DNA from: Brachycybe producta
Lineage: Eukaryota > Arthropoda > Diplopoda > Playtdesmida > Andrognathidae
NCBI GenBank assembly: GCA_036925085.1
Contig: JAUPFP010000008.1
Coordinates: 6,469,277-6,533,276, forward strand
DNA length: 64,000 nucleotides
Direction: 5' to 3'
Position numbers and translations under genes: made by a program. The notes below the pieces were generated by a model that was not told where the DNA came from, ran no database searches, and was given only the letters and a program-made list of their open reading frames with translations. Of this stretch, positions 33,387-54,984 are shown in pieces (within the stretch, counting starts at the first letter, position 1; every line of letters starts with the position of its first letter).

Positions 33387-36300
33387 CAATGGCTAATACT
33401 TTCAGGCCACAAGCTCAATTATTTAAATAACCGAAACAAGTAATCTTGAGTTGACATAAAGTATAAACTTGTTAAGCATTGGTATTAATCTCATTTGTGC
33501 ACTCCACCTTATTTGTATTCAGTGTTTCTTCTATCATATTACAATAGGGTTTTCTCTTGGGTGGCAAAGGACTTAGGGATTTTAAAATGTCGGAACTGTT
33601 TCCTTTGAGTACACGCATCACTGACTAGCAAGAACAGTGAATAACGAGTAGTTTTATTTCATATTTCATTCTTTTTAAACGAAAGTTAGGATATATGAGG
33701 CGTTGTGCCAAAAACTAGATTCAGTATGAATATGGTTTTTTTTTCTTTCCTTGGAAAAAGAGGCTTTGAAGGTACAAAAAAAAAGGGTTTTGTCATTTCT
33801 TGGTACTCATTTCTGTGATTAGTTTATGGTAGAAAATTGCAAAGGCGCATCCTGTGCCTCTGGCATGTGGCCGCATGTCCCACTGTATTATGAAATGTGT
33901 ACCATGTCTAATTGTGGTTACAGAACATACGGAGATCGTACAATCAAAAGTTGAAAAAGGATTGTGTTATTATAGCAGCATGACAGGAAAATCTGTAAAT
34001 GGGAGGAGGGTTAGGGGAGAGAGACTGAGAAATGTTCAAGTTATATAGAAGGGGAAAAAATATTATTTTGTGGGATGGAGAGAGAGAGTGAGAGGAGGAG
34101 GTTTCGTTTTCCAGGAATAGGACGACGTACTAAAATAAGGAAGTTTGAAGTTTGCTCGCGTCATTTAGTTTATGACTTAACGCAATTGCGCTCCAACTGA
34201 CGGAGCCTGGGGATGTCGTTGTGAACCGCAACAGTCAAATGAAGCGTCCATCCACACATGCACAGTACTAAGTGTAACACGAGCTGTATCACATACATAT
34301 AGAAAGAAAAGACAGCCTGTTACAGAATATATTACAATAAAATGCACGATATAAATAAATGTACACTGTATGAAAGTGGAGAGAGAGAGAGAGAAAAAAA
34401 AAGTATTATGTAGAATAGTGGTGGCCATTGTTCTCAATAAGCTGCTTTTTTTCCCCCCGTCTCCCTTCCACCTTTTCTCTTTTCTGCTTTGATTCTCCTC
34501 TATTGTAGTACCGTACCACTAAATTCTCAGCCCCTTCAATTTTAGCGAAACCATCACAAAAGACCTTAGTACGAAGTTATTCATTTTTCATGATTTTATT
34601 TCATCTTTTTTTTTCCTTCTTCTTTTTTCGGAATTTTTAAACTTCCATAAGAAGTTGGAACAATTGTCTACAGACACACACACACACACACACCACCACC
34701 AGCATATAAACTAGGATTGAAAAGAGAAAAAAAAATGGTTTTTGTAGAGAAAAAAAAAAATAGAAATATTGTAGGTTAACCAAGATGGTACCATACCTTA
34801 CATTGGTATTGTGGCCATTTATCTCTATAAAATTATGACCCCATTCTGAAGTCATTTGCATTTTTATAACTTTAGATATTATTGCTTAGACCACACATAA
34901 AATTCAAATAAAATCTATTCAATGTTTTTGATTTCTTTATTTTCAATTGAAGAAATCATTGCAATATGGATGAGTATAGAGGTTCTCGTTAGTTTAAACC
35001 ACAGTTGAGAATAGGGGTGTGGAAACAGCTTAGAAACACGTGTTCGCTTAAATGTCTCTTGACACCAGGGCGGCGCTTGCAATATAAAAAGTTGTAAAAA
35101 TACAAGGCAGAATATGGGAGTAATATTATGTTTTGCCTAATTTTTTTATATTAACAACTTTTATATTATTACACTGTGGTGAATGTAAACGCAAATAATA
35201 CAACAAAACAGCTTGGGGAATGTACCTGTAAGTTGCAATAGGCAACTATGAAAAGTTTCAACACCTCTTTTATTACTTTAAAGTTTAAACTAAAAAAGAT
35301 TTAAGAAAAGCGTTTGAACGGGTGGTGCTCGTAATGAGTAAATGTTTTTAAAGCATGTTTTCTTTACATTTAGATGGTCGGTCCATGGAGTTTGTACATC
35401 TTATAATATAAGTAGTTTATTCAGTGAAAGCTGTTTATTATTTAAATTAATTACAAGCGTGTTAAGTGTTTCTTTTCAAACATTGTAAGTTTACAGCTCA
35501 ACTATTAGACTTCCAGTCATAAAAAAATAAAGTTCATGAAATTCATGGGTTTCTTTGGACTTTTGATGGGCTTTGTGGATTTCAAGAGTTTTATTGGGTT
35601 GCTACAGGGCTTAGTGTGTGTGTGTGATGAGTCTGATGACTCTGATGAGCTTTGTGGGCTGTGTTAACCATAAAGTTTTATGGGCTGAATCGGGCTTTTT
35701 TAAGTTTTTGAAAAATGTACTTTATCACTTTGTCGTTTTCCCTTAGAGGCTTTAAAAGAAATTATAAAAGTGGCAATATTTTTGTTTTATTTAAATTATA
35801 TGTTGTATTTTGATTTTTCTTTGAGTGCACATTCTTGTCAAGTCCAGATGAGCCAAACAGGAGTTGTTCTTTCATGAAAACGCGACACATTTCTTATAAT
35901 TTAATTAAAAAATTAGCTATGAACTATTTTGAATCTAAATTTGAGTCTCATATGCAATGAATGGAATGTAGCGTTCAGCCATTTGCTTCATTTTAAATGG
36001 CTATGTAGAAGTCCATGTTGTTTTCTCCATCTTTTTTTCTCTTTGCTTTTGTTTTATTGTTTTTCTATGCTATTGTTGGTCACTCATGCATGGGCACCAA
36101 CAAATAGTCGAATTATGTGTTCTATAGATTGAAATTTTTTTTTGAAAGGGTTTACCAATTTCTCATTGAAAAATATATACATTCATGTCTTATAATAAAA
36201 TAACACTTGCTTTCTGCGGGTGTTTCGAATGGGTTTTCTACTTCATTTCGAAGAGAGAAAAAGAAAACGAAATGAAATCGAATTTATTTTTGTGGTGAAC

Positions 36301-37462
36301 TGGTTTTGACCAAGCGTGACGATTGTGGCGCCATGTTGACTGTGTGCACAATTTCTTAAAATGTGTCCACTTGAAGAAGAAGAAAAAAAAAAGGAAGTTT
36401 GTGTTTTTAACGCAGCAACTTACATTGAATGCAAAACTACTTGCAACAAGATTCTTCTATTCGTTTGATTTACTATATATAGAAAGAAAATACACCCAAC
36501 TTTATAAGACTTTTGGTTTTTCTTCTCTGCGGTTGTCTCATTTCAAGAAAGAAAAAATAATGTTTTTTTCACTTTCTTTACTATTTTTTTGTGTGTCTCG
36601 ATCAAATTTGTTGTTCGAACTGTTTCCCAGAACAGTCTTAAAAGTTGGGTACAAAATCTCTTGAGATTTACCTTAGCTCAGTTTGTGATTTTTTTCAATA
36701 AATCTGTTCAATCTGATGTCCCGTGAGTTAGGATGAGAATTGAGATTGTTGAACTTTTCACATAGAAATAGGAGGATAAAAAGAACAAATTTCTGACCAA
36801 CCGTTGAGTGTATGTATATTTATATACATGTATGGTATCTGGATGGATTTCTTTCTATACTTTTTTTTTGCTCGTTGTATAGAAATTATAGTTTCAATTA
36901 TTTGAATCAATTTCCTTTGACTGACCATGCAATGGCCAAAGGGGGAATGGAGTCCCTAGGTCTCTTTTTTTTGTTCAAAAGTATCTATACAAGTTTCTTT
37001 CTCTCTCTCTACATGGGGTTCACTTCACTTTCAAAGTGATTTCAGCATTACACAGGCTGTGTACATGGCGTGCTTAACACCAAGACAAAGGCAAGCTGTA
37101 AGCAACTGGCATACATTCTTTTCATCGTGCAGAGCGCAACTAATCAATCTGTTTCCTTTTTTTGTTGTTCCTGAAAATCGCTCTAAGCTTGAAGTGTGTC
37201 GAAAACCAATTTATTCTTTTCTTTTTCTTTCACAAAGAAAAGAAATTAAATGAAGAATTTATATTTTAAACTTGTTACAAACTTGTTTTTCCAATGTCTG
37301 TTTGCTTTTTGTTTTATTGAACATTACTCAACATTTTTATTGTTAATTGTCTTGTATGAGGTTAAAAAAATAAATGCGTGTTTATTAGAGGTCGTCTAAG
37401 TCATATTGTTTGAAGCTGTTTGAAATTAGGTGTGAAACTTTAAACTATGAGTACAAATTCGG
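33387..37462. other. AT-rich spacer, no gene seen
   Basis: Holds a GA run (34378-34393), a CA array (34674-34692), a GGGCTTTGTGG-rich segment (35540-35700) related to 44101-44157, and a 9-bp inverted repeat TTCATTTCG/CGAAATGAA near 36240-36275. The 113-residue frame at 36323-36664 is Phe/Lys/Ser-rich without features. Confidence 0.5.
35641..35697 (+). repeat. Dispersed repeat, ATAAAGTTTT motif, copy 1
   Basis: ACCATAAAGTTTTATGGGCT here corresponds to ACTATAAAGTTTTGTATGCT at 44121-44142, each preceded by GGGCT-type words. The relationship is short and imperfect; the repeat class is unknown. Confidence 0.35.
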
Positions 37463-37470
37463 GAAATAAC

Positions 37471-37711
37471 CAGTGTCGGATTACCAAATAGGCAGAGTAG
37501 GCGCCGGCCTATGGGCCCTACGCCTTTTAGGGGCTCCGTGACAACGGATTAAAATAATATTGATTTGATATTGAAAGAAAATTACAATCAAGCTTTCTTA
37601 AATTGTTTCCAAAGAAGATTTCATAACGAAACAAAGTTGAGGAAAGTGAATGTTTAAAATTTTGTTGGGGCCCCGAAGTTTTGAGCCTCCATAGGGTTTA
37701 ATCTGGCACTG
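37471..37711. mobile_element. hAT MITE with perfect 8-bp duplication (241 bp)
   Basis: TIRs CAGTGTCGGATTA (left) and CAGTGCCAGATTA (right, opposite strand). GAAATAAC flanks both ends (37463-37470, 37712-37719). Sub-terminal GGCCTATGGGCCC and GGGGCCCCGAAG match the style of hAT MITEs with CAGTG.CGGATTA ends known from many animals. Non-autonomous; its GC-rich ends stand out from the AT-rich surroundings. Confidence 0.87.
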
Positions 37712-38020
37712 GAAATAACCATGGCATTTGAACATCTAAAGAGTGTTAATTCTTTTTAAACAAAATGGCGTCTTGACATTTCTGTAAGCTCACATGGTTA
37801 ATTTTGTATCGATTTTTGAATGTGCGTCAAACGTTTTCAATGAGCATACCATGGAAGTTTACCATGTTGACCGTTGGAGTACGTTAATTTTGTATCTGGC
37901 ACAAAGCACTGGCACACTCGGTACTATAATGTAATCTCCAAAACATAGCCTCCACATCCAATTCCCGTCATCTAGCATATATATCAGCAAAATAGTGATA
38001 TGAAATGTATTGGAAAAAAT

Positions 38021-38401
38021 TAGGAATGGGACATTCGAATCCTTGAATCCCGCGAATTTTGAAAAATATTCGTGATTTGAAAACTCGAATCTTCGCGCTT
38101 TTTTCGTCTTTCGAATCTGTCGAAAACAACTGTTAATAACTCCATTGACGTCCAATGGAAGCGTTCACTAACAAAAAAAACCGACTGTTGCAAATTCGGT
38201 GTTATACCCGGATCATCAATATCATCACGTTGTAGCGACACTGAGTGCCACACTAGTTTTTTATTATTATTAATTTAATATTTAATATTATTTCATTTAT
38301 TTGTATCTTCTTAATGAATAATATAGGATTCTTATATGAAGGATTCGAAAGATTCGAGATTCGGCAGATTCGAGAACCTTTTAGGATTCGTCCCACCTCT
38401 A
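38021..38401. mobile_element. hAT-like MITE rich in ATTCGAA words (381 bp)
   Basis: Termini TAGGAATGGGACATTCGAAT (left) and TAGAGGTGGGACGAATCC (right, opposite strand). Flanks GAAAAAAT (38013-38020) and AAAAAAAT (38402-38409) match at 7 of 8, but lie in A-rich sequence and so are weak. Repeated ATTCGAA/ATTCGAG words fill both arms. The TAGAGGTGGGAC terminus is known from hAT MITEs. Confidence 0.72.
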
Positions 38402-38409
38402 AAAAAAAT

Positions 38410-40616
38410 ATAAAAAATTCAATATGACTGCCACAAATTAGACTAATGGCAAAATTAAGATGATCACTTATATGTATAAGTTACATTTAATACAAAACTC
38501 GCAATTCACAAATGCTGTTTTTACTGATAGATTTTAGATGTGAGTTTGAATATTTAAAATGTTCCATCAGTCAAGTCAAATGGTTTCATTCCATTGTTTG
38601 TAATGAATATGAAACTATTCCCATAGCTGTTATTAATTTTTAGCACTTGGAAATTATTGTTCTGATGATTTTCTGTTGATATTTATTGCCTAAATAAGAA
38701 GATTTGAATAATTTCTTTTTACATTAAAAATTTCTAGAAGTAATAGATGAAATCTAATTTGTCATACATATCTTTATATTAATAATCTTAACGTCTTTTT
38801 GGTTTTATCTCCTTGATTGAAAACGAATGAGCATCTCTTAAAGAAAATGTATGTAATGTTATATGTAAATATACATGTATTTAGCCTCAAGGCAACGATG
38901 GCATTTTCTGTAGCAAATAACTCTTTAGAGATTTGAAATACCATTGACCTGTTCTGTGTACTACAACCGTATGAACGTGAGCTATAGTTTTTGATAGTGC
39001 CTGAATCGCTTCTAGGCATTATACATTTGCTATGAGTTTTTTTTACTCTTAAGAATTTATTTATTTCTCAAAGCCAAACATTGATTTCGGAAGTAGAGAG
39101 AGAGAGAGAAACCGACTGTCTTTATTCTGTCTTTTCTACAATGATTATTATAAGTGCAAAAGAACACTATAAAGAGATTGAAAGAATGAGAAATAGATCT
39201 CTGATGGCAACAAAATGAGATGAAACTATGAGGAGGTGCATTTGACAACAGTGTAGAACCAGTGTACAAGATCACTTTTTTACGAGTGTATGCTGAAGCG
39301 TTTGCAAACGTTGTAGGTTTGTTTGAAATCGACTCCATTCACTCCTGTTGCAAGATGAATGAATACAATTGCATACATATATATTGATTTGGAATTGAAC
39401 ACTTTGATAAGATGCATCATGGGTAAATGCATCCTGATTGACACATAAAATGGCTGCTCGTATTTTTATAAATGCGACTGTTGTTAGAAACTAATAGTTT
39501 TTAATGCCCTTATTATTGCAACAAACCTAATTAGTAATTAGAAATGCTATCAAATGCACCCTTATGTTTGTTGCATTCTTGAAAAAAAGTGTCTTTGTAT
39601 TGTGCAGTTGTGGTCACTGGTCAGAGTAATTTTCGAAAATGGGTTCACAAGTTCACAATTAAAATATATATTAAATTGTTAAGTGACAAAATTGTGTTAT
39701 CTAGATTGTTTTAAATTATTTTCAAATAACTTGATTTATCAGTGTTTCTCATTGTTGGTCATTGTAATGGTCAAGGGGGTTGTGTTGGCTCATAGAGAAT
39801 ATCAATTAGTGAGGGCCAAACTTTGACAGAACTCTGTTTTATTTAAAAGAAGTTGTTAATTATGTTCTCTGTGTGTTGTTGGTCGTTGGGTGAAACAATG
39901 ACTGTTTTGGTTGCCATGAATTACTATTTTGTTTTTCATGCTTTTGTGCATGTTATGAATAATATTCCATTTTCAAAAATCTCTCTTCTTTGTTTACTTT
40001 TAACAATGTGAATTAAGAAGAGCTTCTGCATTTGTCAGGCCTGATGACATTGTGTTTTCATTGAAATGAAAATTCTTTGTTTTGATGGCGGATTGTTTTT
40101 GAAGTTCATATTGACATTTTTAGAATTACAAAAAAAAAAGTGGTCCCCTTTTATTCTATTTTAAAGCATAGACTTTTTCTGTTTCTTTCATGTTTCATTT
40201 GTAGGAACATAAGGAGTATTTTTTAAATATTATTTGTTCAATAGATGAAGTTTATAAGAGCAGTTTACACTGTACTAAGTCTCGCAATATATGGACTACT
40301 TATATCTGATTGTGGCTCACACAGAAGAAGAAGAAAAACGTATCAAAAGAATAATATTTGGCGACATCATTTTTCAATTTTTTTTATCATTCTCATGTAT
40401 TAAAGGGAAAAGGAGAAAAATTATTTATTTCTTTTCATCGTCGTTTTTGTTAAGATGGTGTTTTTTATCTGTCATTTTTCAACAAGAAGTGAAATAAGAT
40501 TTTGAATTATTGTGGGTGTGTAGAGGAGCCTAATTTAGTATCGTTGTTTTAGTTTTTTCTTCGCTAATTTAATTTTATTTTGACAACAAAAACAAGAGAA
40601 TGGAAAATGAGTGAGT
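38410..40616. other. AT-rich spacer, no gene seen
   Basis: A GA run (39097-39110) and GATGCATCATGGGT near 39413 are the only notable words. No exon-like frame. Confidence 0.5.
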
Positions 40617-40624
40617 GGGTCATG

Positions 40625-40822
40625 ACAGGCGATTAGAAATCGGGACAAACAGAAGTTGACTCCGCCCTTTTTATGACCAATGCAACTTCTAATTGGTTGG
40701 TTATGTAGTCTGACGTCACATCAACCAACGTCTCGAACCACACAACAAACCAATTAGAATTTACCAGTCGTCATAAAAAGGGCGGAGCCAACTTCTGTTT
40801 GTCCCTATTTCTAATTGCCTTT
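40625..40822. mobile_element. Near-palindromic ACAGGC MITE, copy 1 (198 bp)
   Basis: Arms of about 85 bp pair almost throughout: ACAGGCGATTAGAAATCGGG at the left and AAAGGCAATTAGAAATAGGG on the opposite strand at the right. GGGTCATG flanks both ends (40617-40624, 40823-40830), an 8-bp duplication. Each arm has CCGCCC (GC-box core) and ATTGG (inverted CCAAT box); TGACGTCA (CRE palindrome) lies at 40711-40718. The copy at 42171 shares the CCGCCCTTTTTATGA and AATTTCTAATTGGTT blocks. An 8-bp duplication suits hAT or P-type elements; the superfamily is not settled. Confidence 0.87.
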
Positions 40823-40830
40823 GGGTCATG

Positions 40831-42162
40831 TGTGTGTCTTCTTGCATCTTCTTTTTCTATATGTTGAGGTATTTTTTTTGTATATTGTCTTCTCCCCCCA
40901 ATAATATAGATTAGTTGTTGTTGGATTGGGTTCGTTGCACGTTTCGCATCTTCATTCTATCGAATCCAAATTGATGTTCTATTAGGGGTAACATCATGAC
41001 AAGAGAGAACAAGATTTAGGCTAGAGGTGTAGGCAAACTTTGTACAATTCGGGCCACTTGAGTATGTTTTTGGACTTCAAGACATGAGTTTTAGTCTTTG
41101 TATAGGAGCCAATGGTTGTACCATTGGAAGAATTAAGAGAAAAAGGTATTTCCAATAAGTGCCCGTAGAAGAAAAAAAAAGCAAGGAGACGGAATTCTTC
41201 TGTCTTCTTCTTCAGTCTACGAAATAGACAAAGAAGGCTGTCTTGTCTGTTGCCGTTATCTCTTTTTCTTCTTCTTACTTTAAAACTGCTATGCAATCCT
41301 AGATTATCGATCTGTTGCGGTGGTTGGAAGATGGAATGGAACCTGTTTATGTAGAGAGAGAAAGACGCGCGACAAGCATGTCTTTAAAGATATAGAAATA
41401 AAAACTGCTATTAAACGAAGGAAAAAGGAGGGTTATAACTTGAAATGGGTTTACTTAAGCTGGCCATTCACTATGAGACGCTGTCTTCAAACATAGTTGT
41501 GCACAGACCAAATTTACCAGCACTGTCTTCTGCGACAGAAGTACATGTAGAAGAAAGTCGTTTTGGACTTTAATTTTGAGCAAGTCTGTTGGCATACGTT
41601 AAAGAGATCATGCCTCAGATTGTACATTGTATGGAAGACTTATACAGTAGTGTTTTGGAGAATGTTTTTTGTACAAACACATTGTCTGTTGAAAATGTCA
41701 TCGCATAGTGTATGGGTAGCTTTATGGACTTTAAATAGGTGACACCATGTACATAATGCAAGATTTGGAATTCTTCCTATCATGTACATCATCACTACAT
41801 TTACTGGCCACTTTTGGGTGTTAAAAGTTTCGGATTTACAAGTTTGAATATATATAGAAGGGCAACTGGTATTGCCAGGGTTACTTTTAGAGCTGTGGTT
41901 CTTAAACTTGGGTCTGTGGTTGCAGTTATGACTTCAAATAAACTACATTTTATTTCACATAGCAAGAATTCATTGTAATGTTAAAATCTGGTAATAACAA
42001 AAAAAATGTTATACGCACTTCTCCTGAACGAGGAAATTTTTCTTTCACCTATTGATTAGAAATTGTAAAGGTTGCAGTCTAATTAAGAACAAGGAAGGAA
42101 CCTAGCATGTGTGTGTTTCCATTGGCTTATTTTTTTATGAAAGGTGACATTCGAGGTAGACG
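40831..42162. other. Spacer with possible hAT end fragments
   Basis: GAGGTGTAGGCAAACTTTG...CGGGCCAC (41023-41051) and CTGTGGTTCTTAAACTTGGG (41889-41908) resemble single hAT MITE termini, but no partner ends or duplications were found. No gene is seen; the frame on the complement at 41021-41296 has no domain. Confidence 0.35.
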
Positions 42163-42170
42163 AATCCATT

Positions 42171-42371
42171 ACAGGCAAATGTGCCCAGCAGTAAAATTTT
42201 GTTGGCCCCGCCCTTTTATGAGCGTCGTCAATTTCTAATTGGTTTGTTACTTGGTCTGATGTCACATGTGACATGTCCCGCCCTTTTCAATTTCTAATTG
42301 GTTGATATTAGGTCTGACACTCATAAAAGGGTGGGGTCAACAAAATTTTACTGCTGGGCACACTTGCCTGT
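42171..42371. mobile_element. Near-palindromic ACAGGC MITE, copy 2 (201 bp)
   Basis: ACAGGCAAATGTGCCCAGCA at the left matches ACAGGCAAGTGTGCCCAGCA on the opposite strand at the right, and the next 45 bases pair with few changes. AATCCATT flanks both ends (42163-42170, 42372-42379). The core CCGCCCTTTTATGA and CAATTTCTAATTGGTT match the copy at 40625, whereas the outermost 30 bases differ, so the two copies are subfamilies. ATGTCACATGTGACAT (42259-42274) is a perfect 16-bp palindrome at the centre. Confidence 0.87.
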
Positions 42372-44100
42372 AATCCATTCCATTGGCAGATTATTGCATA
42401 TAACTACTCTACCTGCAATTGCCTGTTCTTTTGACATATTTCTACCTTTTGACAAATTGATGAAATTGTCTTACATTGAATAAGCCACTTCACAATTTAT
42501 TCCAGTTGTTCTGATTGGTTGTTGAAGCGTGGGGAGTCATGCAGCTCTTTGTTAGACTTGCCCTTTTTTGGTGGCCTTGCCCTGCGAAACGGGGCTCTTC
42601 ATTAAAATAACCCAATTTGTAATCTTAAATTGACAAATAGTTAACTTTACATGTACATGTATGTCCACATATTATTTATTTGTTGCTAGCTGTTTACGGA
42701 TCGATGTTTTTTGTTGTTGCTATTCTCGTTCTTTTTATCTATTTTTCCATTTTTCCATTTAAAATACTGTATATTTAAAAATTTTCTTCCGTCTTCGCAA
42801 GTTAAATTTATGCTGCGGTTGTCATTTTCGTTCTTGAAATGTGTCGACTTGTTATAAGGTACGAGAAATTTCAGAGACGTTAATGTGGAAACTGAAGACT
42901 TATGTTTTATTTGCTTGTTGGCACTTTTCTCTCTTGTTTTTTTTTCGCCTTCCCTTTATTTCAAATCTTCGCTTCTATAACTATTTGTTTGCAATATGAT
43001 GGCAAATGCGATTTCTATCCCATGGTACTATACTGTGTGTTGCCACTTTTGAGCCTAGAAAATCCTTCAGCAAAAGATATGTCTTAACGATTTTTTCCTT
43101 CTTTCTCTCTCAACTTTTTTTTTCTTTCAAATGTGAATGAAATAAAAAAAAAAGTGTAGAAGCTTTAAGTGTCATATACGAGCAAATATACATCTTAAAT
43201 GCATTTTCTTTTTAGGTTTTAACTAATTTTTTTTTCACTCTTGTCTTTTTTTCTGGTAAGTCTTTTTTTTTTTCTCCCTTCGTTTCTATGTTGAGTTAGT
43301 TCTATATTTCGTTTGCTTGTAAAGGTCCCGTCAAAAACGATTGAGGCTTAGTTCTATAAAAGCATGTGACCCTACTTTAACTACCCAATATACCCATTTC
43401 GAGCATTTCAGTGATGCGGAGCTGTATTTTTAGGACATTCTAACAGAAGCTAGAAAGAGCAATAGCATGCGGCTTATCTCTATCTTTTTCGATTTTTTTT
43501 TACTCTTTATATATTTTTTTTGGTAGGAGTGTCTCCCATGTCTTCCTCTAAATTTGAACCTATGTATAGAAAACTTAAGCTCCCGTCGAGCTACAACACA
43601 CGGTTGACACACGTAAAAAAAGGATTTTGAGGAGTGTGTGGGATGGGTGGAAGTGGGTTTGAATCGTGTTGTTTTGTGTTCGGTCTACTATCCATCTTAG
43701 GGAGGTTTTCTTTTTTTTTTTTGAGTCTCAATGATGAATGTCAACCAATTATTTCCAAGTTGCACATGACAAGTTCAGTTGCAAGTTTCGAATGCATCAG
43801 TTATCTGATGAAGGGGTGTGTTTTTGTGTCTTGATGTCGGGCACAGGTGATAAGTCTTTTGAACACTTTATTTGTGCCAATAACATGTTTTCTGTGTTTA
43901 TTTTTTTTGTGCCTTTCTCGGTGGGCTTAACACTCGTTAAAAATAAACTTTTTAAAAAAAGTGTCTTCTCAATAAAATAAGTAGTTTATTTTATGACAAT
44001 TTGCTTTTAAACTTGACTATCTTTTTGTGGACGGATTGTTCAACAAAAAGAAATAATCGCTTTGGAGCGAAGAACTGTGCCTGGTCACCCTTATGGGGTT

Positions 44101-44157
44101 TATGGGCTTGGTGGTCTAGGCTGACTATAAAGTTTTGTATGCTGACTAGAGAAAGAA
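44101..44157 (+). repeat. Dispersed repeat, ATAAAGTTTT motif, copy 2
   Basis: Partner of 35641-35697, same orientation (see that entry). Confidence 0.35.
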
Positions 44158-44647
44158 AAACTTAAGGGAAGAATCACACAAGCTGAATACAATTCCACTG
44201 AGTTTCACTTTGTAAGGCATTTACCAGAAGCCAACAACGGACAACATTCTAATTAGGTTAAACATACGCGATGTTTTACATGACTCATTAACAAAATGAC
44301 AATCGTAGCACACTTGTAGCAACTTCATGGAGGGCTTGAATGTGTATTTTGAATTTTTCTCCATCTTTCGTTATGGACATAGTTAAACATTATTAGCTTT
44401 GTAAATAAGTAAAGTGACAATCACAGAAAGATTCACTGCAAGAATTTAGATAAGACTATTTTTCTTTAAATTATTACACAGTACCTTGCAAAACATAAGA
44501 CATGCATTCTTTCCAAGTCGCAGCGTGCATGAAACCTTTGCAAAGTGATGCAAGTACATTGGAAATCTTAATTTATAAAAAAAAAAAAATTATAACATTG
44601 AGTTTTACTTTAAATATAGCCAATGTTGTTATTGCTTTTAAAACTTT

Positions 44648-44696
44648 AGGCAGTGATCGATCACGTTATGTTATATTTACAGCAAGATTCATTGCA
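44648..44696. mobile_element. Possible end fragment of the TTTACAGCAA MITE family
   Basis: TTTAGGCAGTGATCGATCAC followed by TATATTTACAGCAAGATTCATTGCAA resembles the family ends at 21497 and 63608 (AGCRGTGATCACACTGG, then ATATTTACAGCAA; the 63608 copy also has GCAAGGTTTATTGCA). No right end could be set with confidence. Confidence 0.45.
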
Positions 44697-45422
44697 ATCT
44701 GGCTTGTTGTTTTCTTCCAAGACAGTGCACAACATTTACAGGAACATTTGCTTGAAGGATAGTCAGGTCGATGACCTGTTTGCAGGCTTTGTAACTATAT
44801 TGTTTGCAATAAATAAATGAGAATTTAAAATAAATAAAGAGGATGCTTTTTTTAAAAAAAAAAAGATTTTGTAATTTTCTCAAACCGTGGTTTTTTTTAA
44901 ATGTATGTTTTTGATGTTTCAACTATGAAATTGAATTGGACAATGAATGATTGAATGAAACAGAATTGAAGATCTTTTTTTCTATCCATGAATTTTTGTT
45001 TTGTTTTGTTTTGTTTTCAAAGAGCCATGAGCCAAATACAGTATATGAGTTAGATGTTGTTCTTATCAATTTGAGCAACTTTGAAGTTGACATCCAAAAA
45101 GTTTGATGGTTTTTGTCTCTTTCTATATCTTCTGTGTGTTATTTTTTTTTCTTCTGATTCTCATTCAATCGAACTTCCAACCAACTATTTGGTTGAAGGG
45201 AATAAATGGCTGATGGTGTTGTTGGAATGATGTAATTTTTTTGTTCTCTTTCTATTTTTCTTTCTCTTCTTCTTCGTTTTTGTGTGCTGTTGAAAATCTT
45301 ATTCTTTCGACATGTCTTTTTGTTTGTTTTATCCACAAGGGACGTTGTAGAATTGAATTTATCCTTGTCGAAGAAGACACGGTCTTGTTGGTTGCTCGCG
45401 TATAATTCTGTTAATCGTCATG

Positions 45423-54607
<9,185 letters not shown>

Positions 54608-54616
54608 ATGTTGTAA

Positions 54617-54984
54617 GGGACGGATCGAAAGGATGAACCGATGAACGGGATGAACATTTGGGGCAACTCTAAAACCAGAAACTGAATGCTTATAAAATTA
54701 AATGAACACTATATACTTTTTTATACATCGTTATTAGATGGGGTTACGTTAAATTGAGTTTGTTGCAGGAGGTCAGGGGGCCCAGCCCCTAGAATGTAAA
54801 AAAATTAATTCTATTTAAAAAAATTACATAATTTGTGTGTTCTGCACCCATGTTAATAGTGTTCATTCCTTGGTTTATCTGAAGGTTTTTGTGTTCATCC
54901 ATTTCTATATGCATGTTCTGTTTCAGGTTTTAGGATTACCCATGATGTTCATCCGTTCATCGATTCATCCTTTTATCCTGACCC
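54617..54984. mobile_element. Mutator-like long-TIR MITE, perfect 9-bp duplication
   Basis: A 368-bp unit with TIRs of about 93 bp (54617-54709 and 54891-54984). The left starts GGGACGGATCGAAAGGATGA; the right, on the opposite strand, GGGTCAGGATAAAAGGATGA. ATGTTGTAA flanks both ends (54608-54616, 54985-54993). Long TIRs with a 9-bp duplication are the signature of Mutator-like elements. The outer TIR contains three GATGAAC words at 7-9-bp spacing, possibly a binding-site cluster for the transposase. No coding sequence. Confidence 0.82.

Noticed and set aside
41023..41051. hAT MITE left end (GAGGTGTAGGCAAACTTTG)
   Set aside because: Suggestive terminus, but no right end and no 8-bp duplication could be found within 900 bp.
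42083..42483. Paired open frames on opposite strands sharing the KFYCWAHLPV peptide
   Set aside because: The shared peptide arises because both frames read the inverted arms of the MITE at 42171; it is not a protein family.
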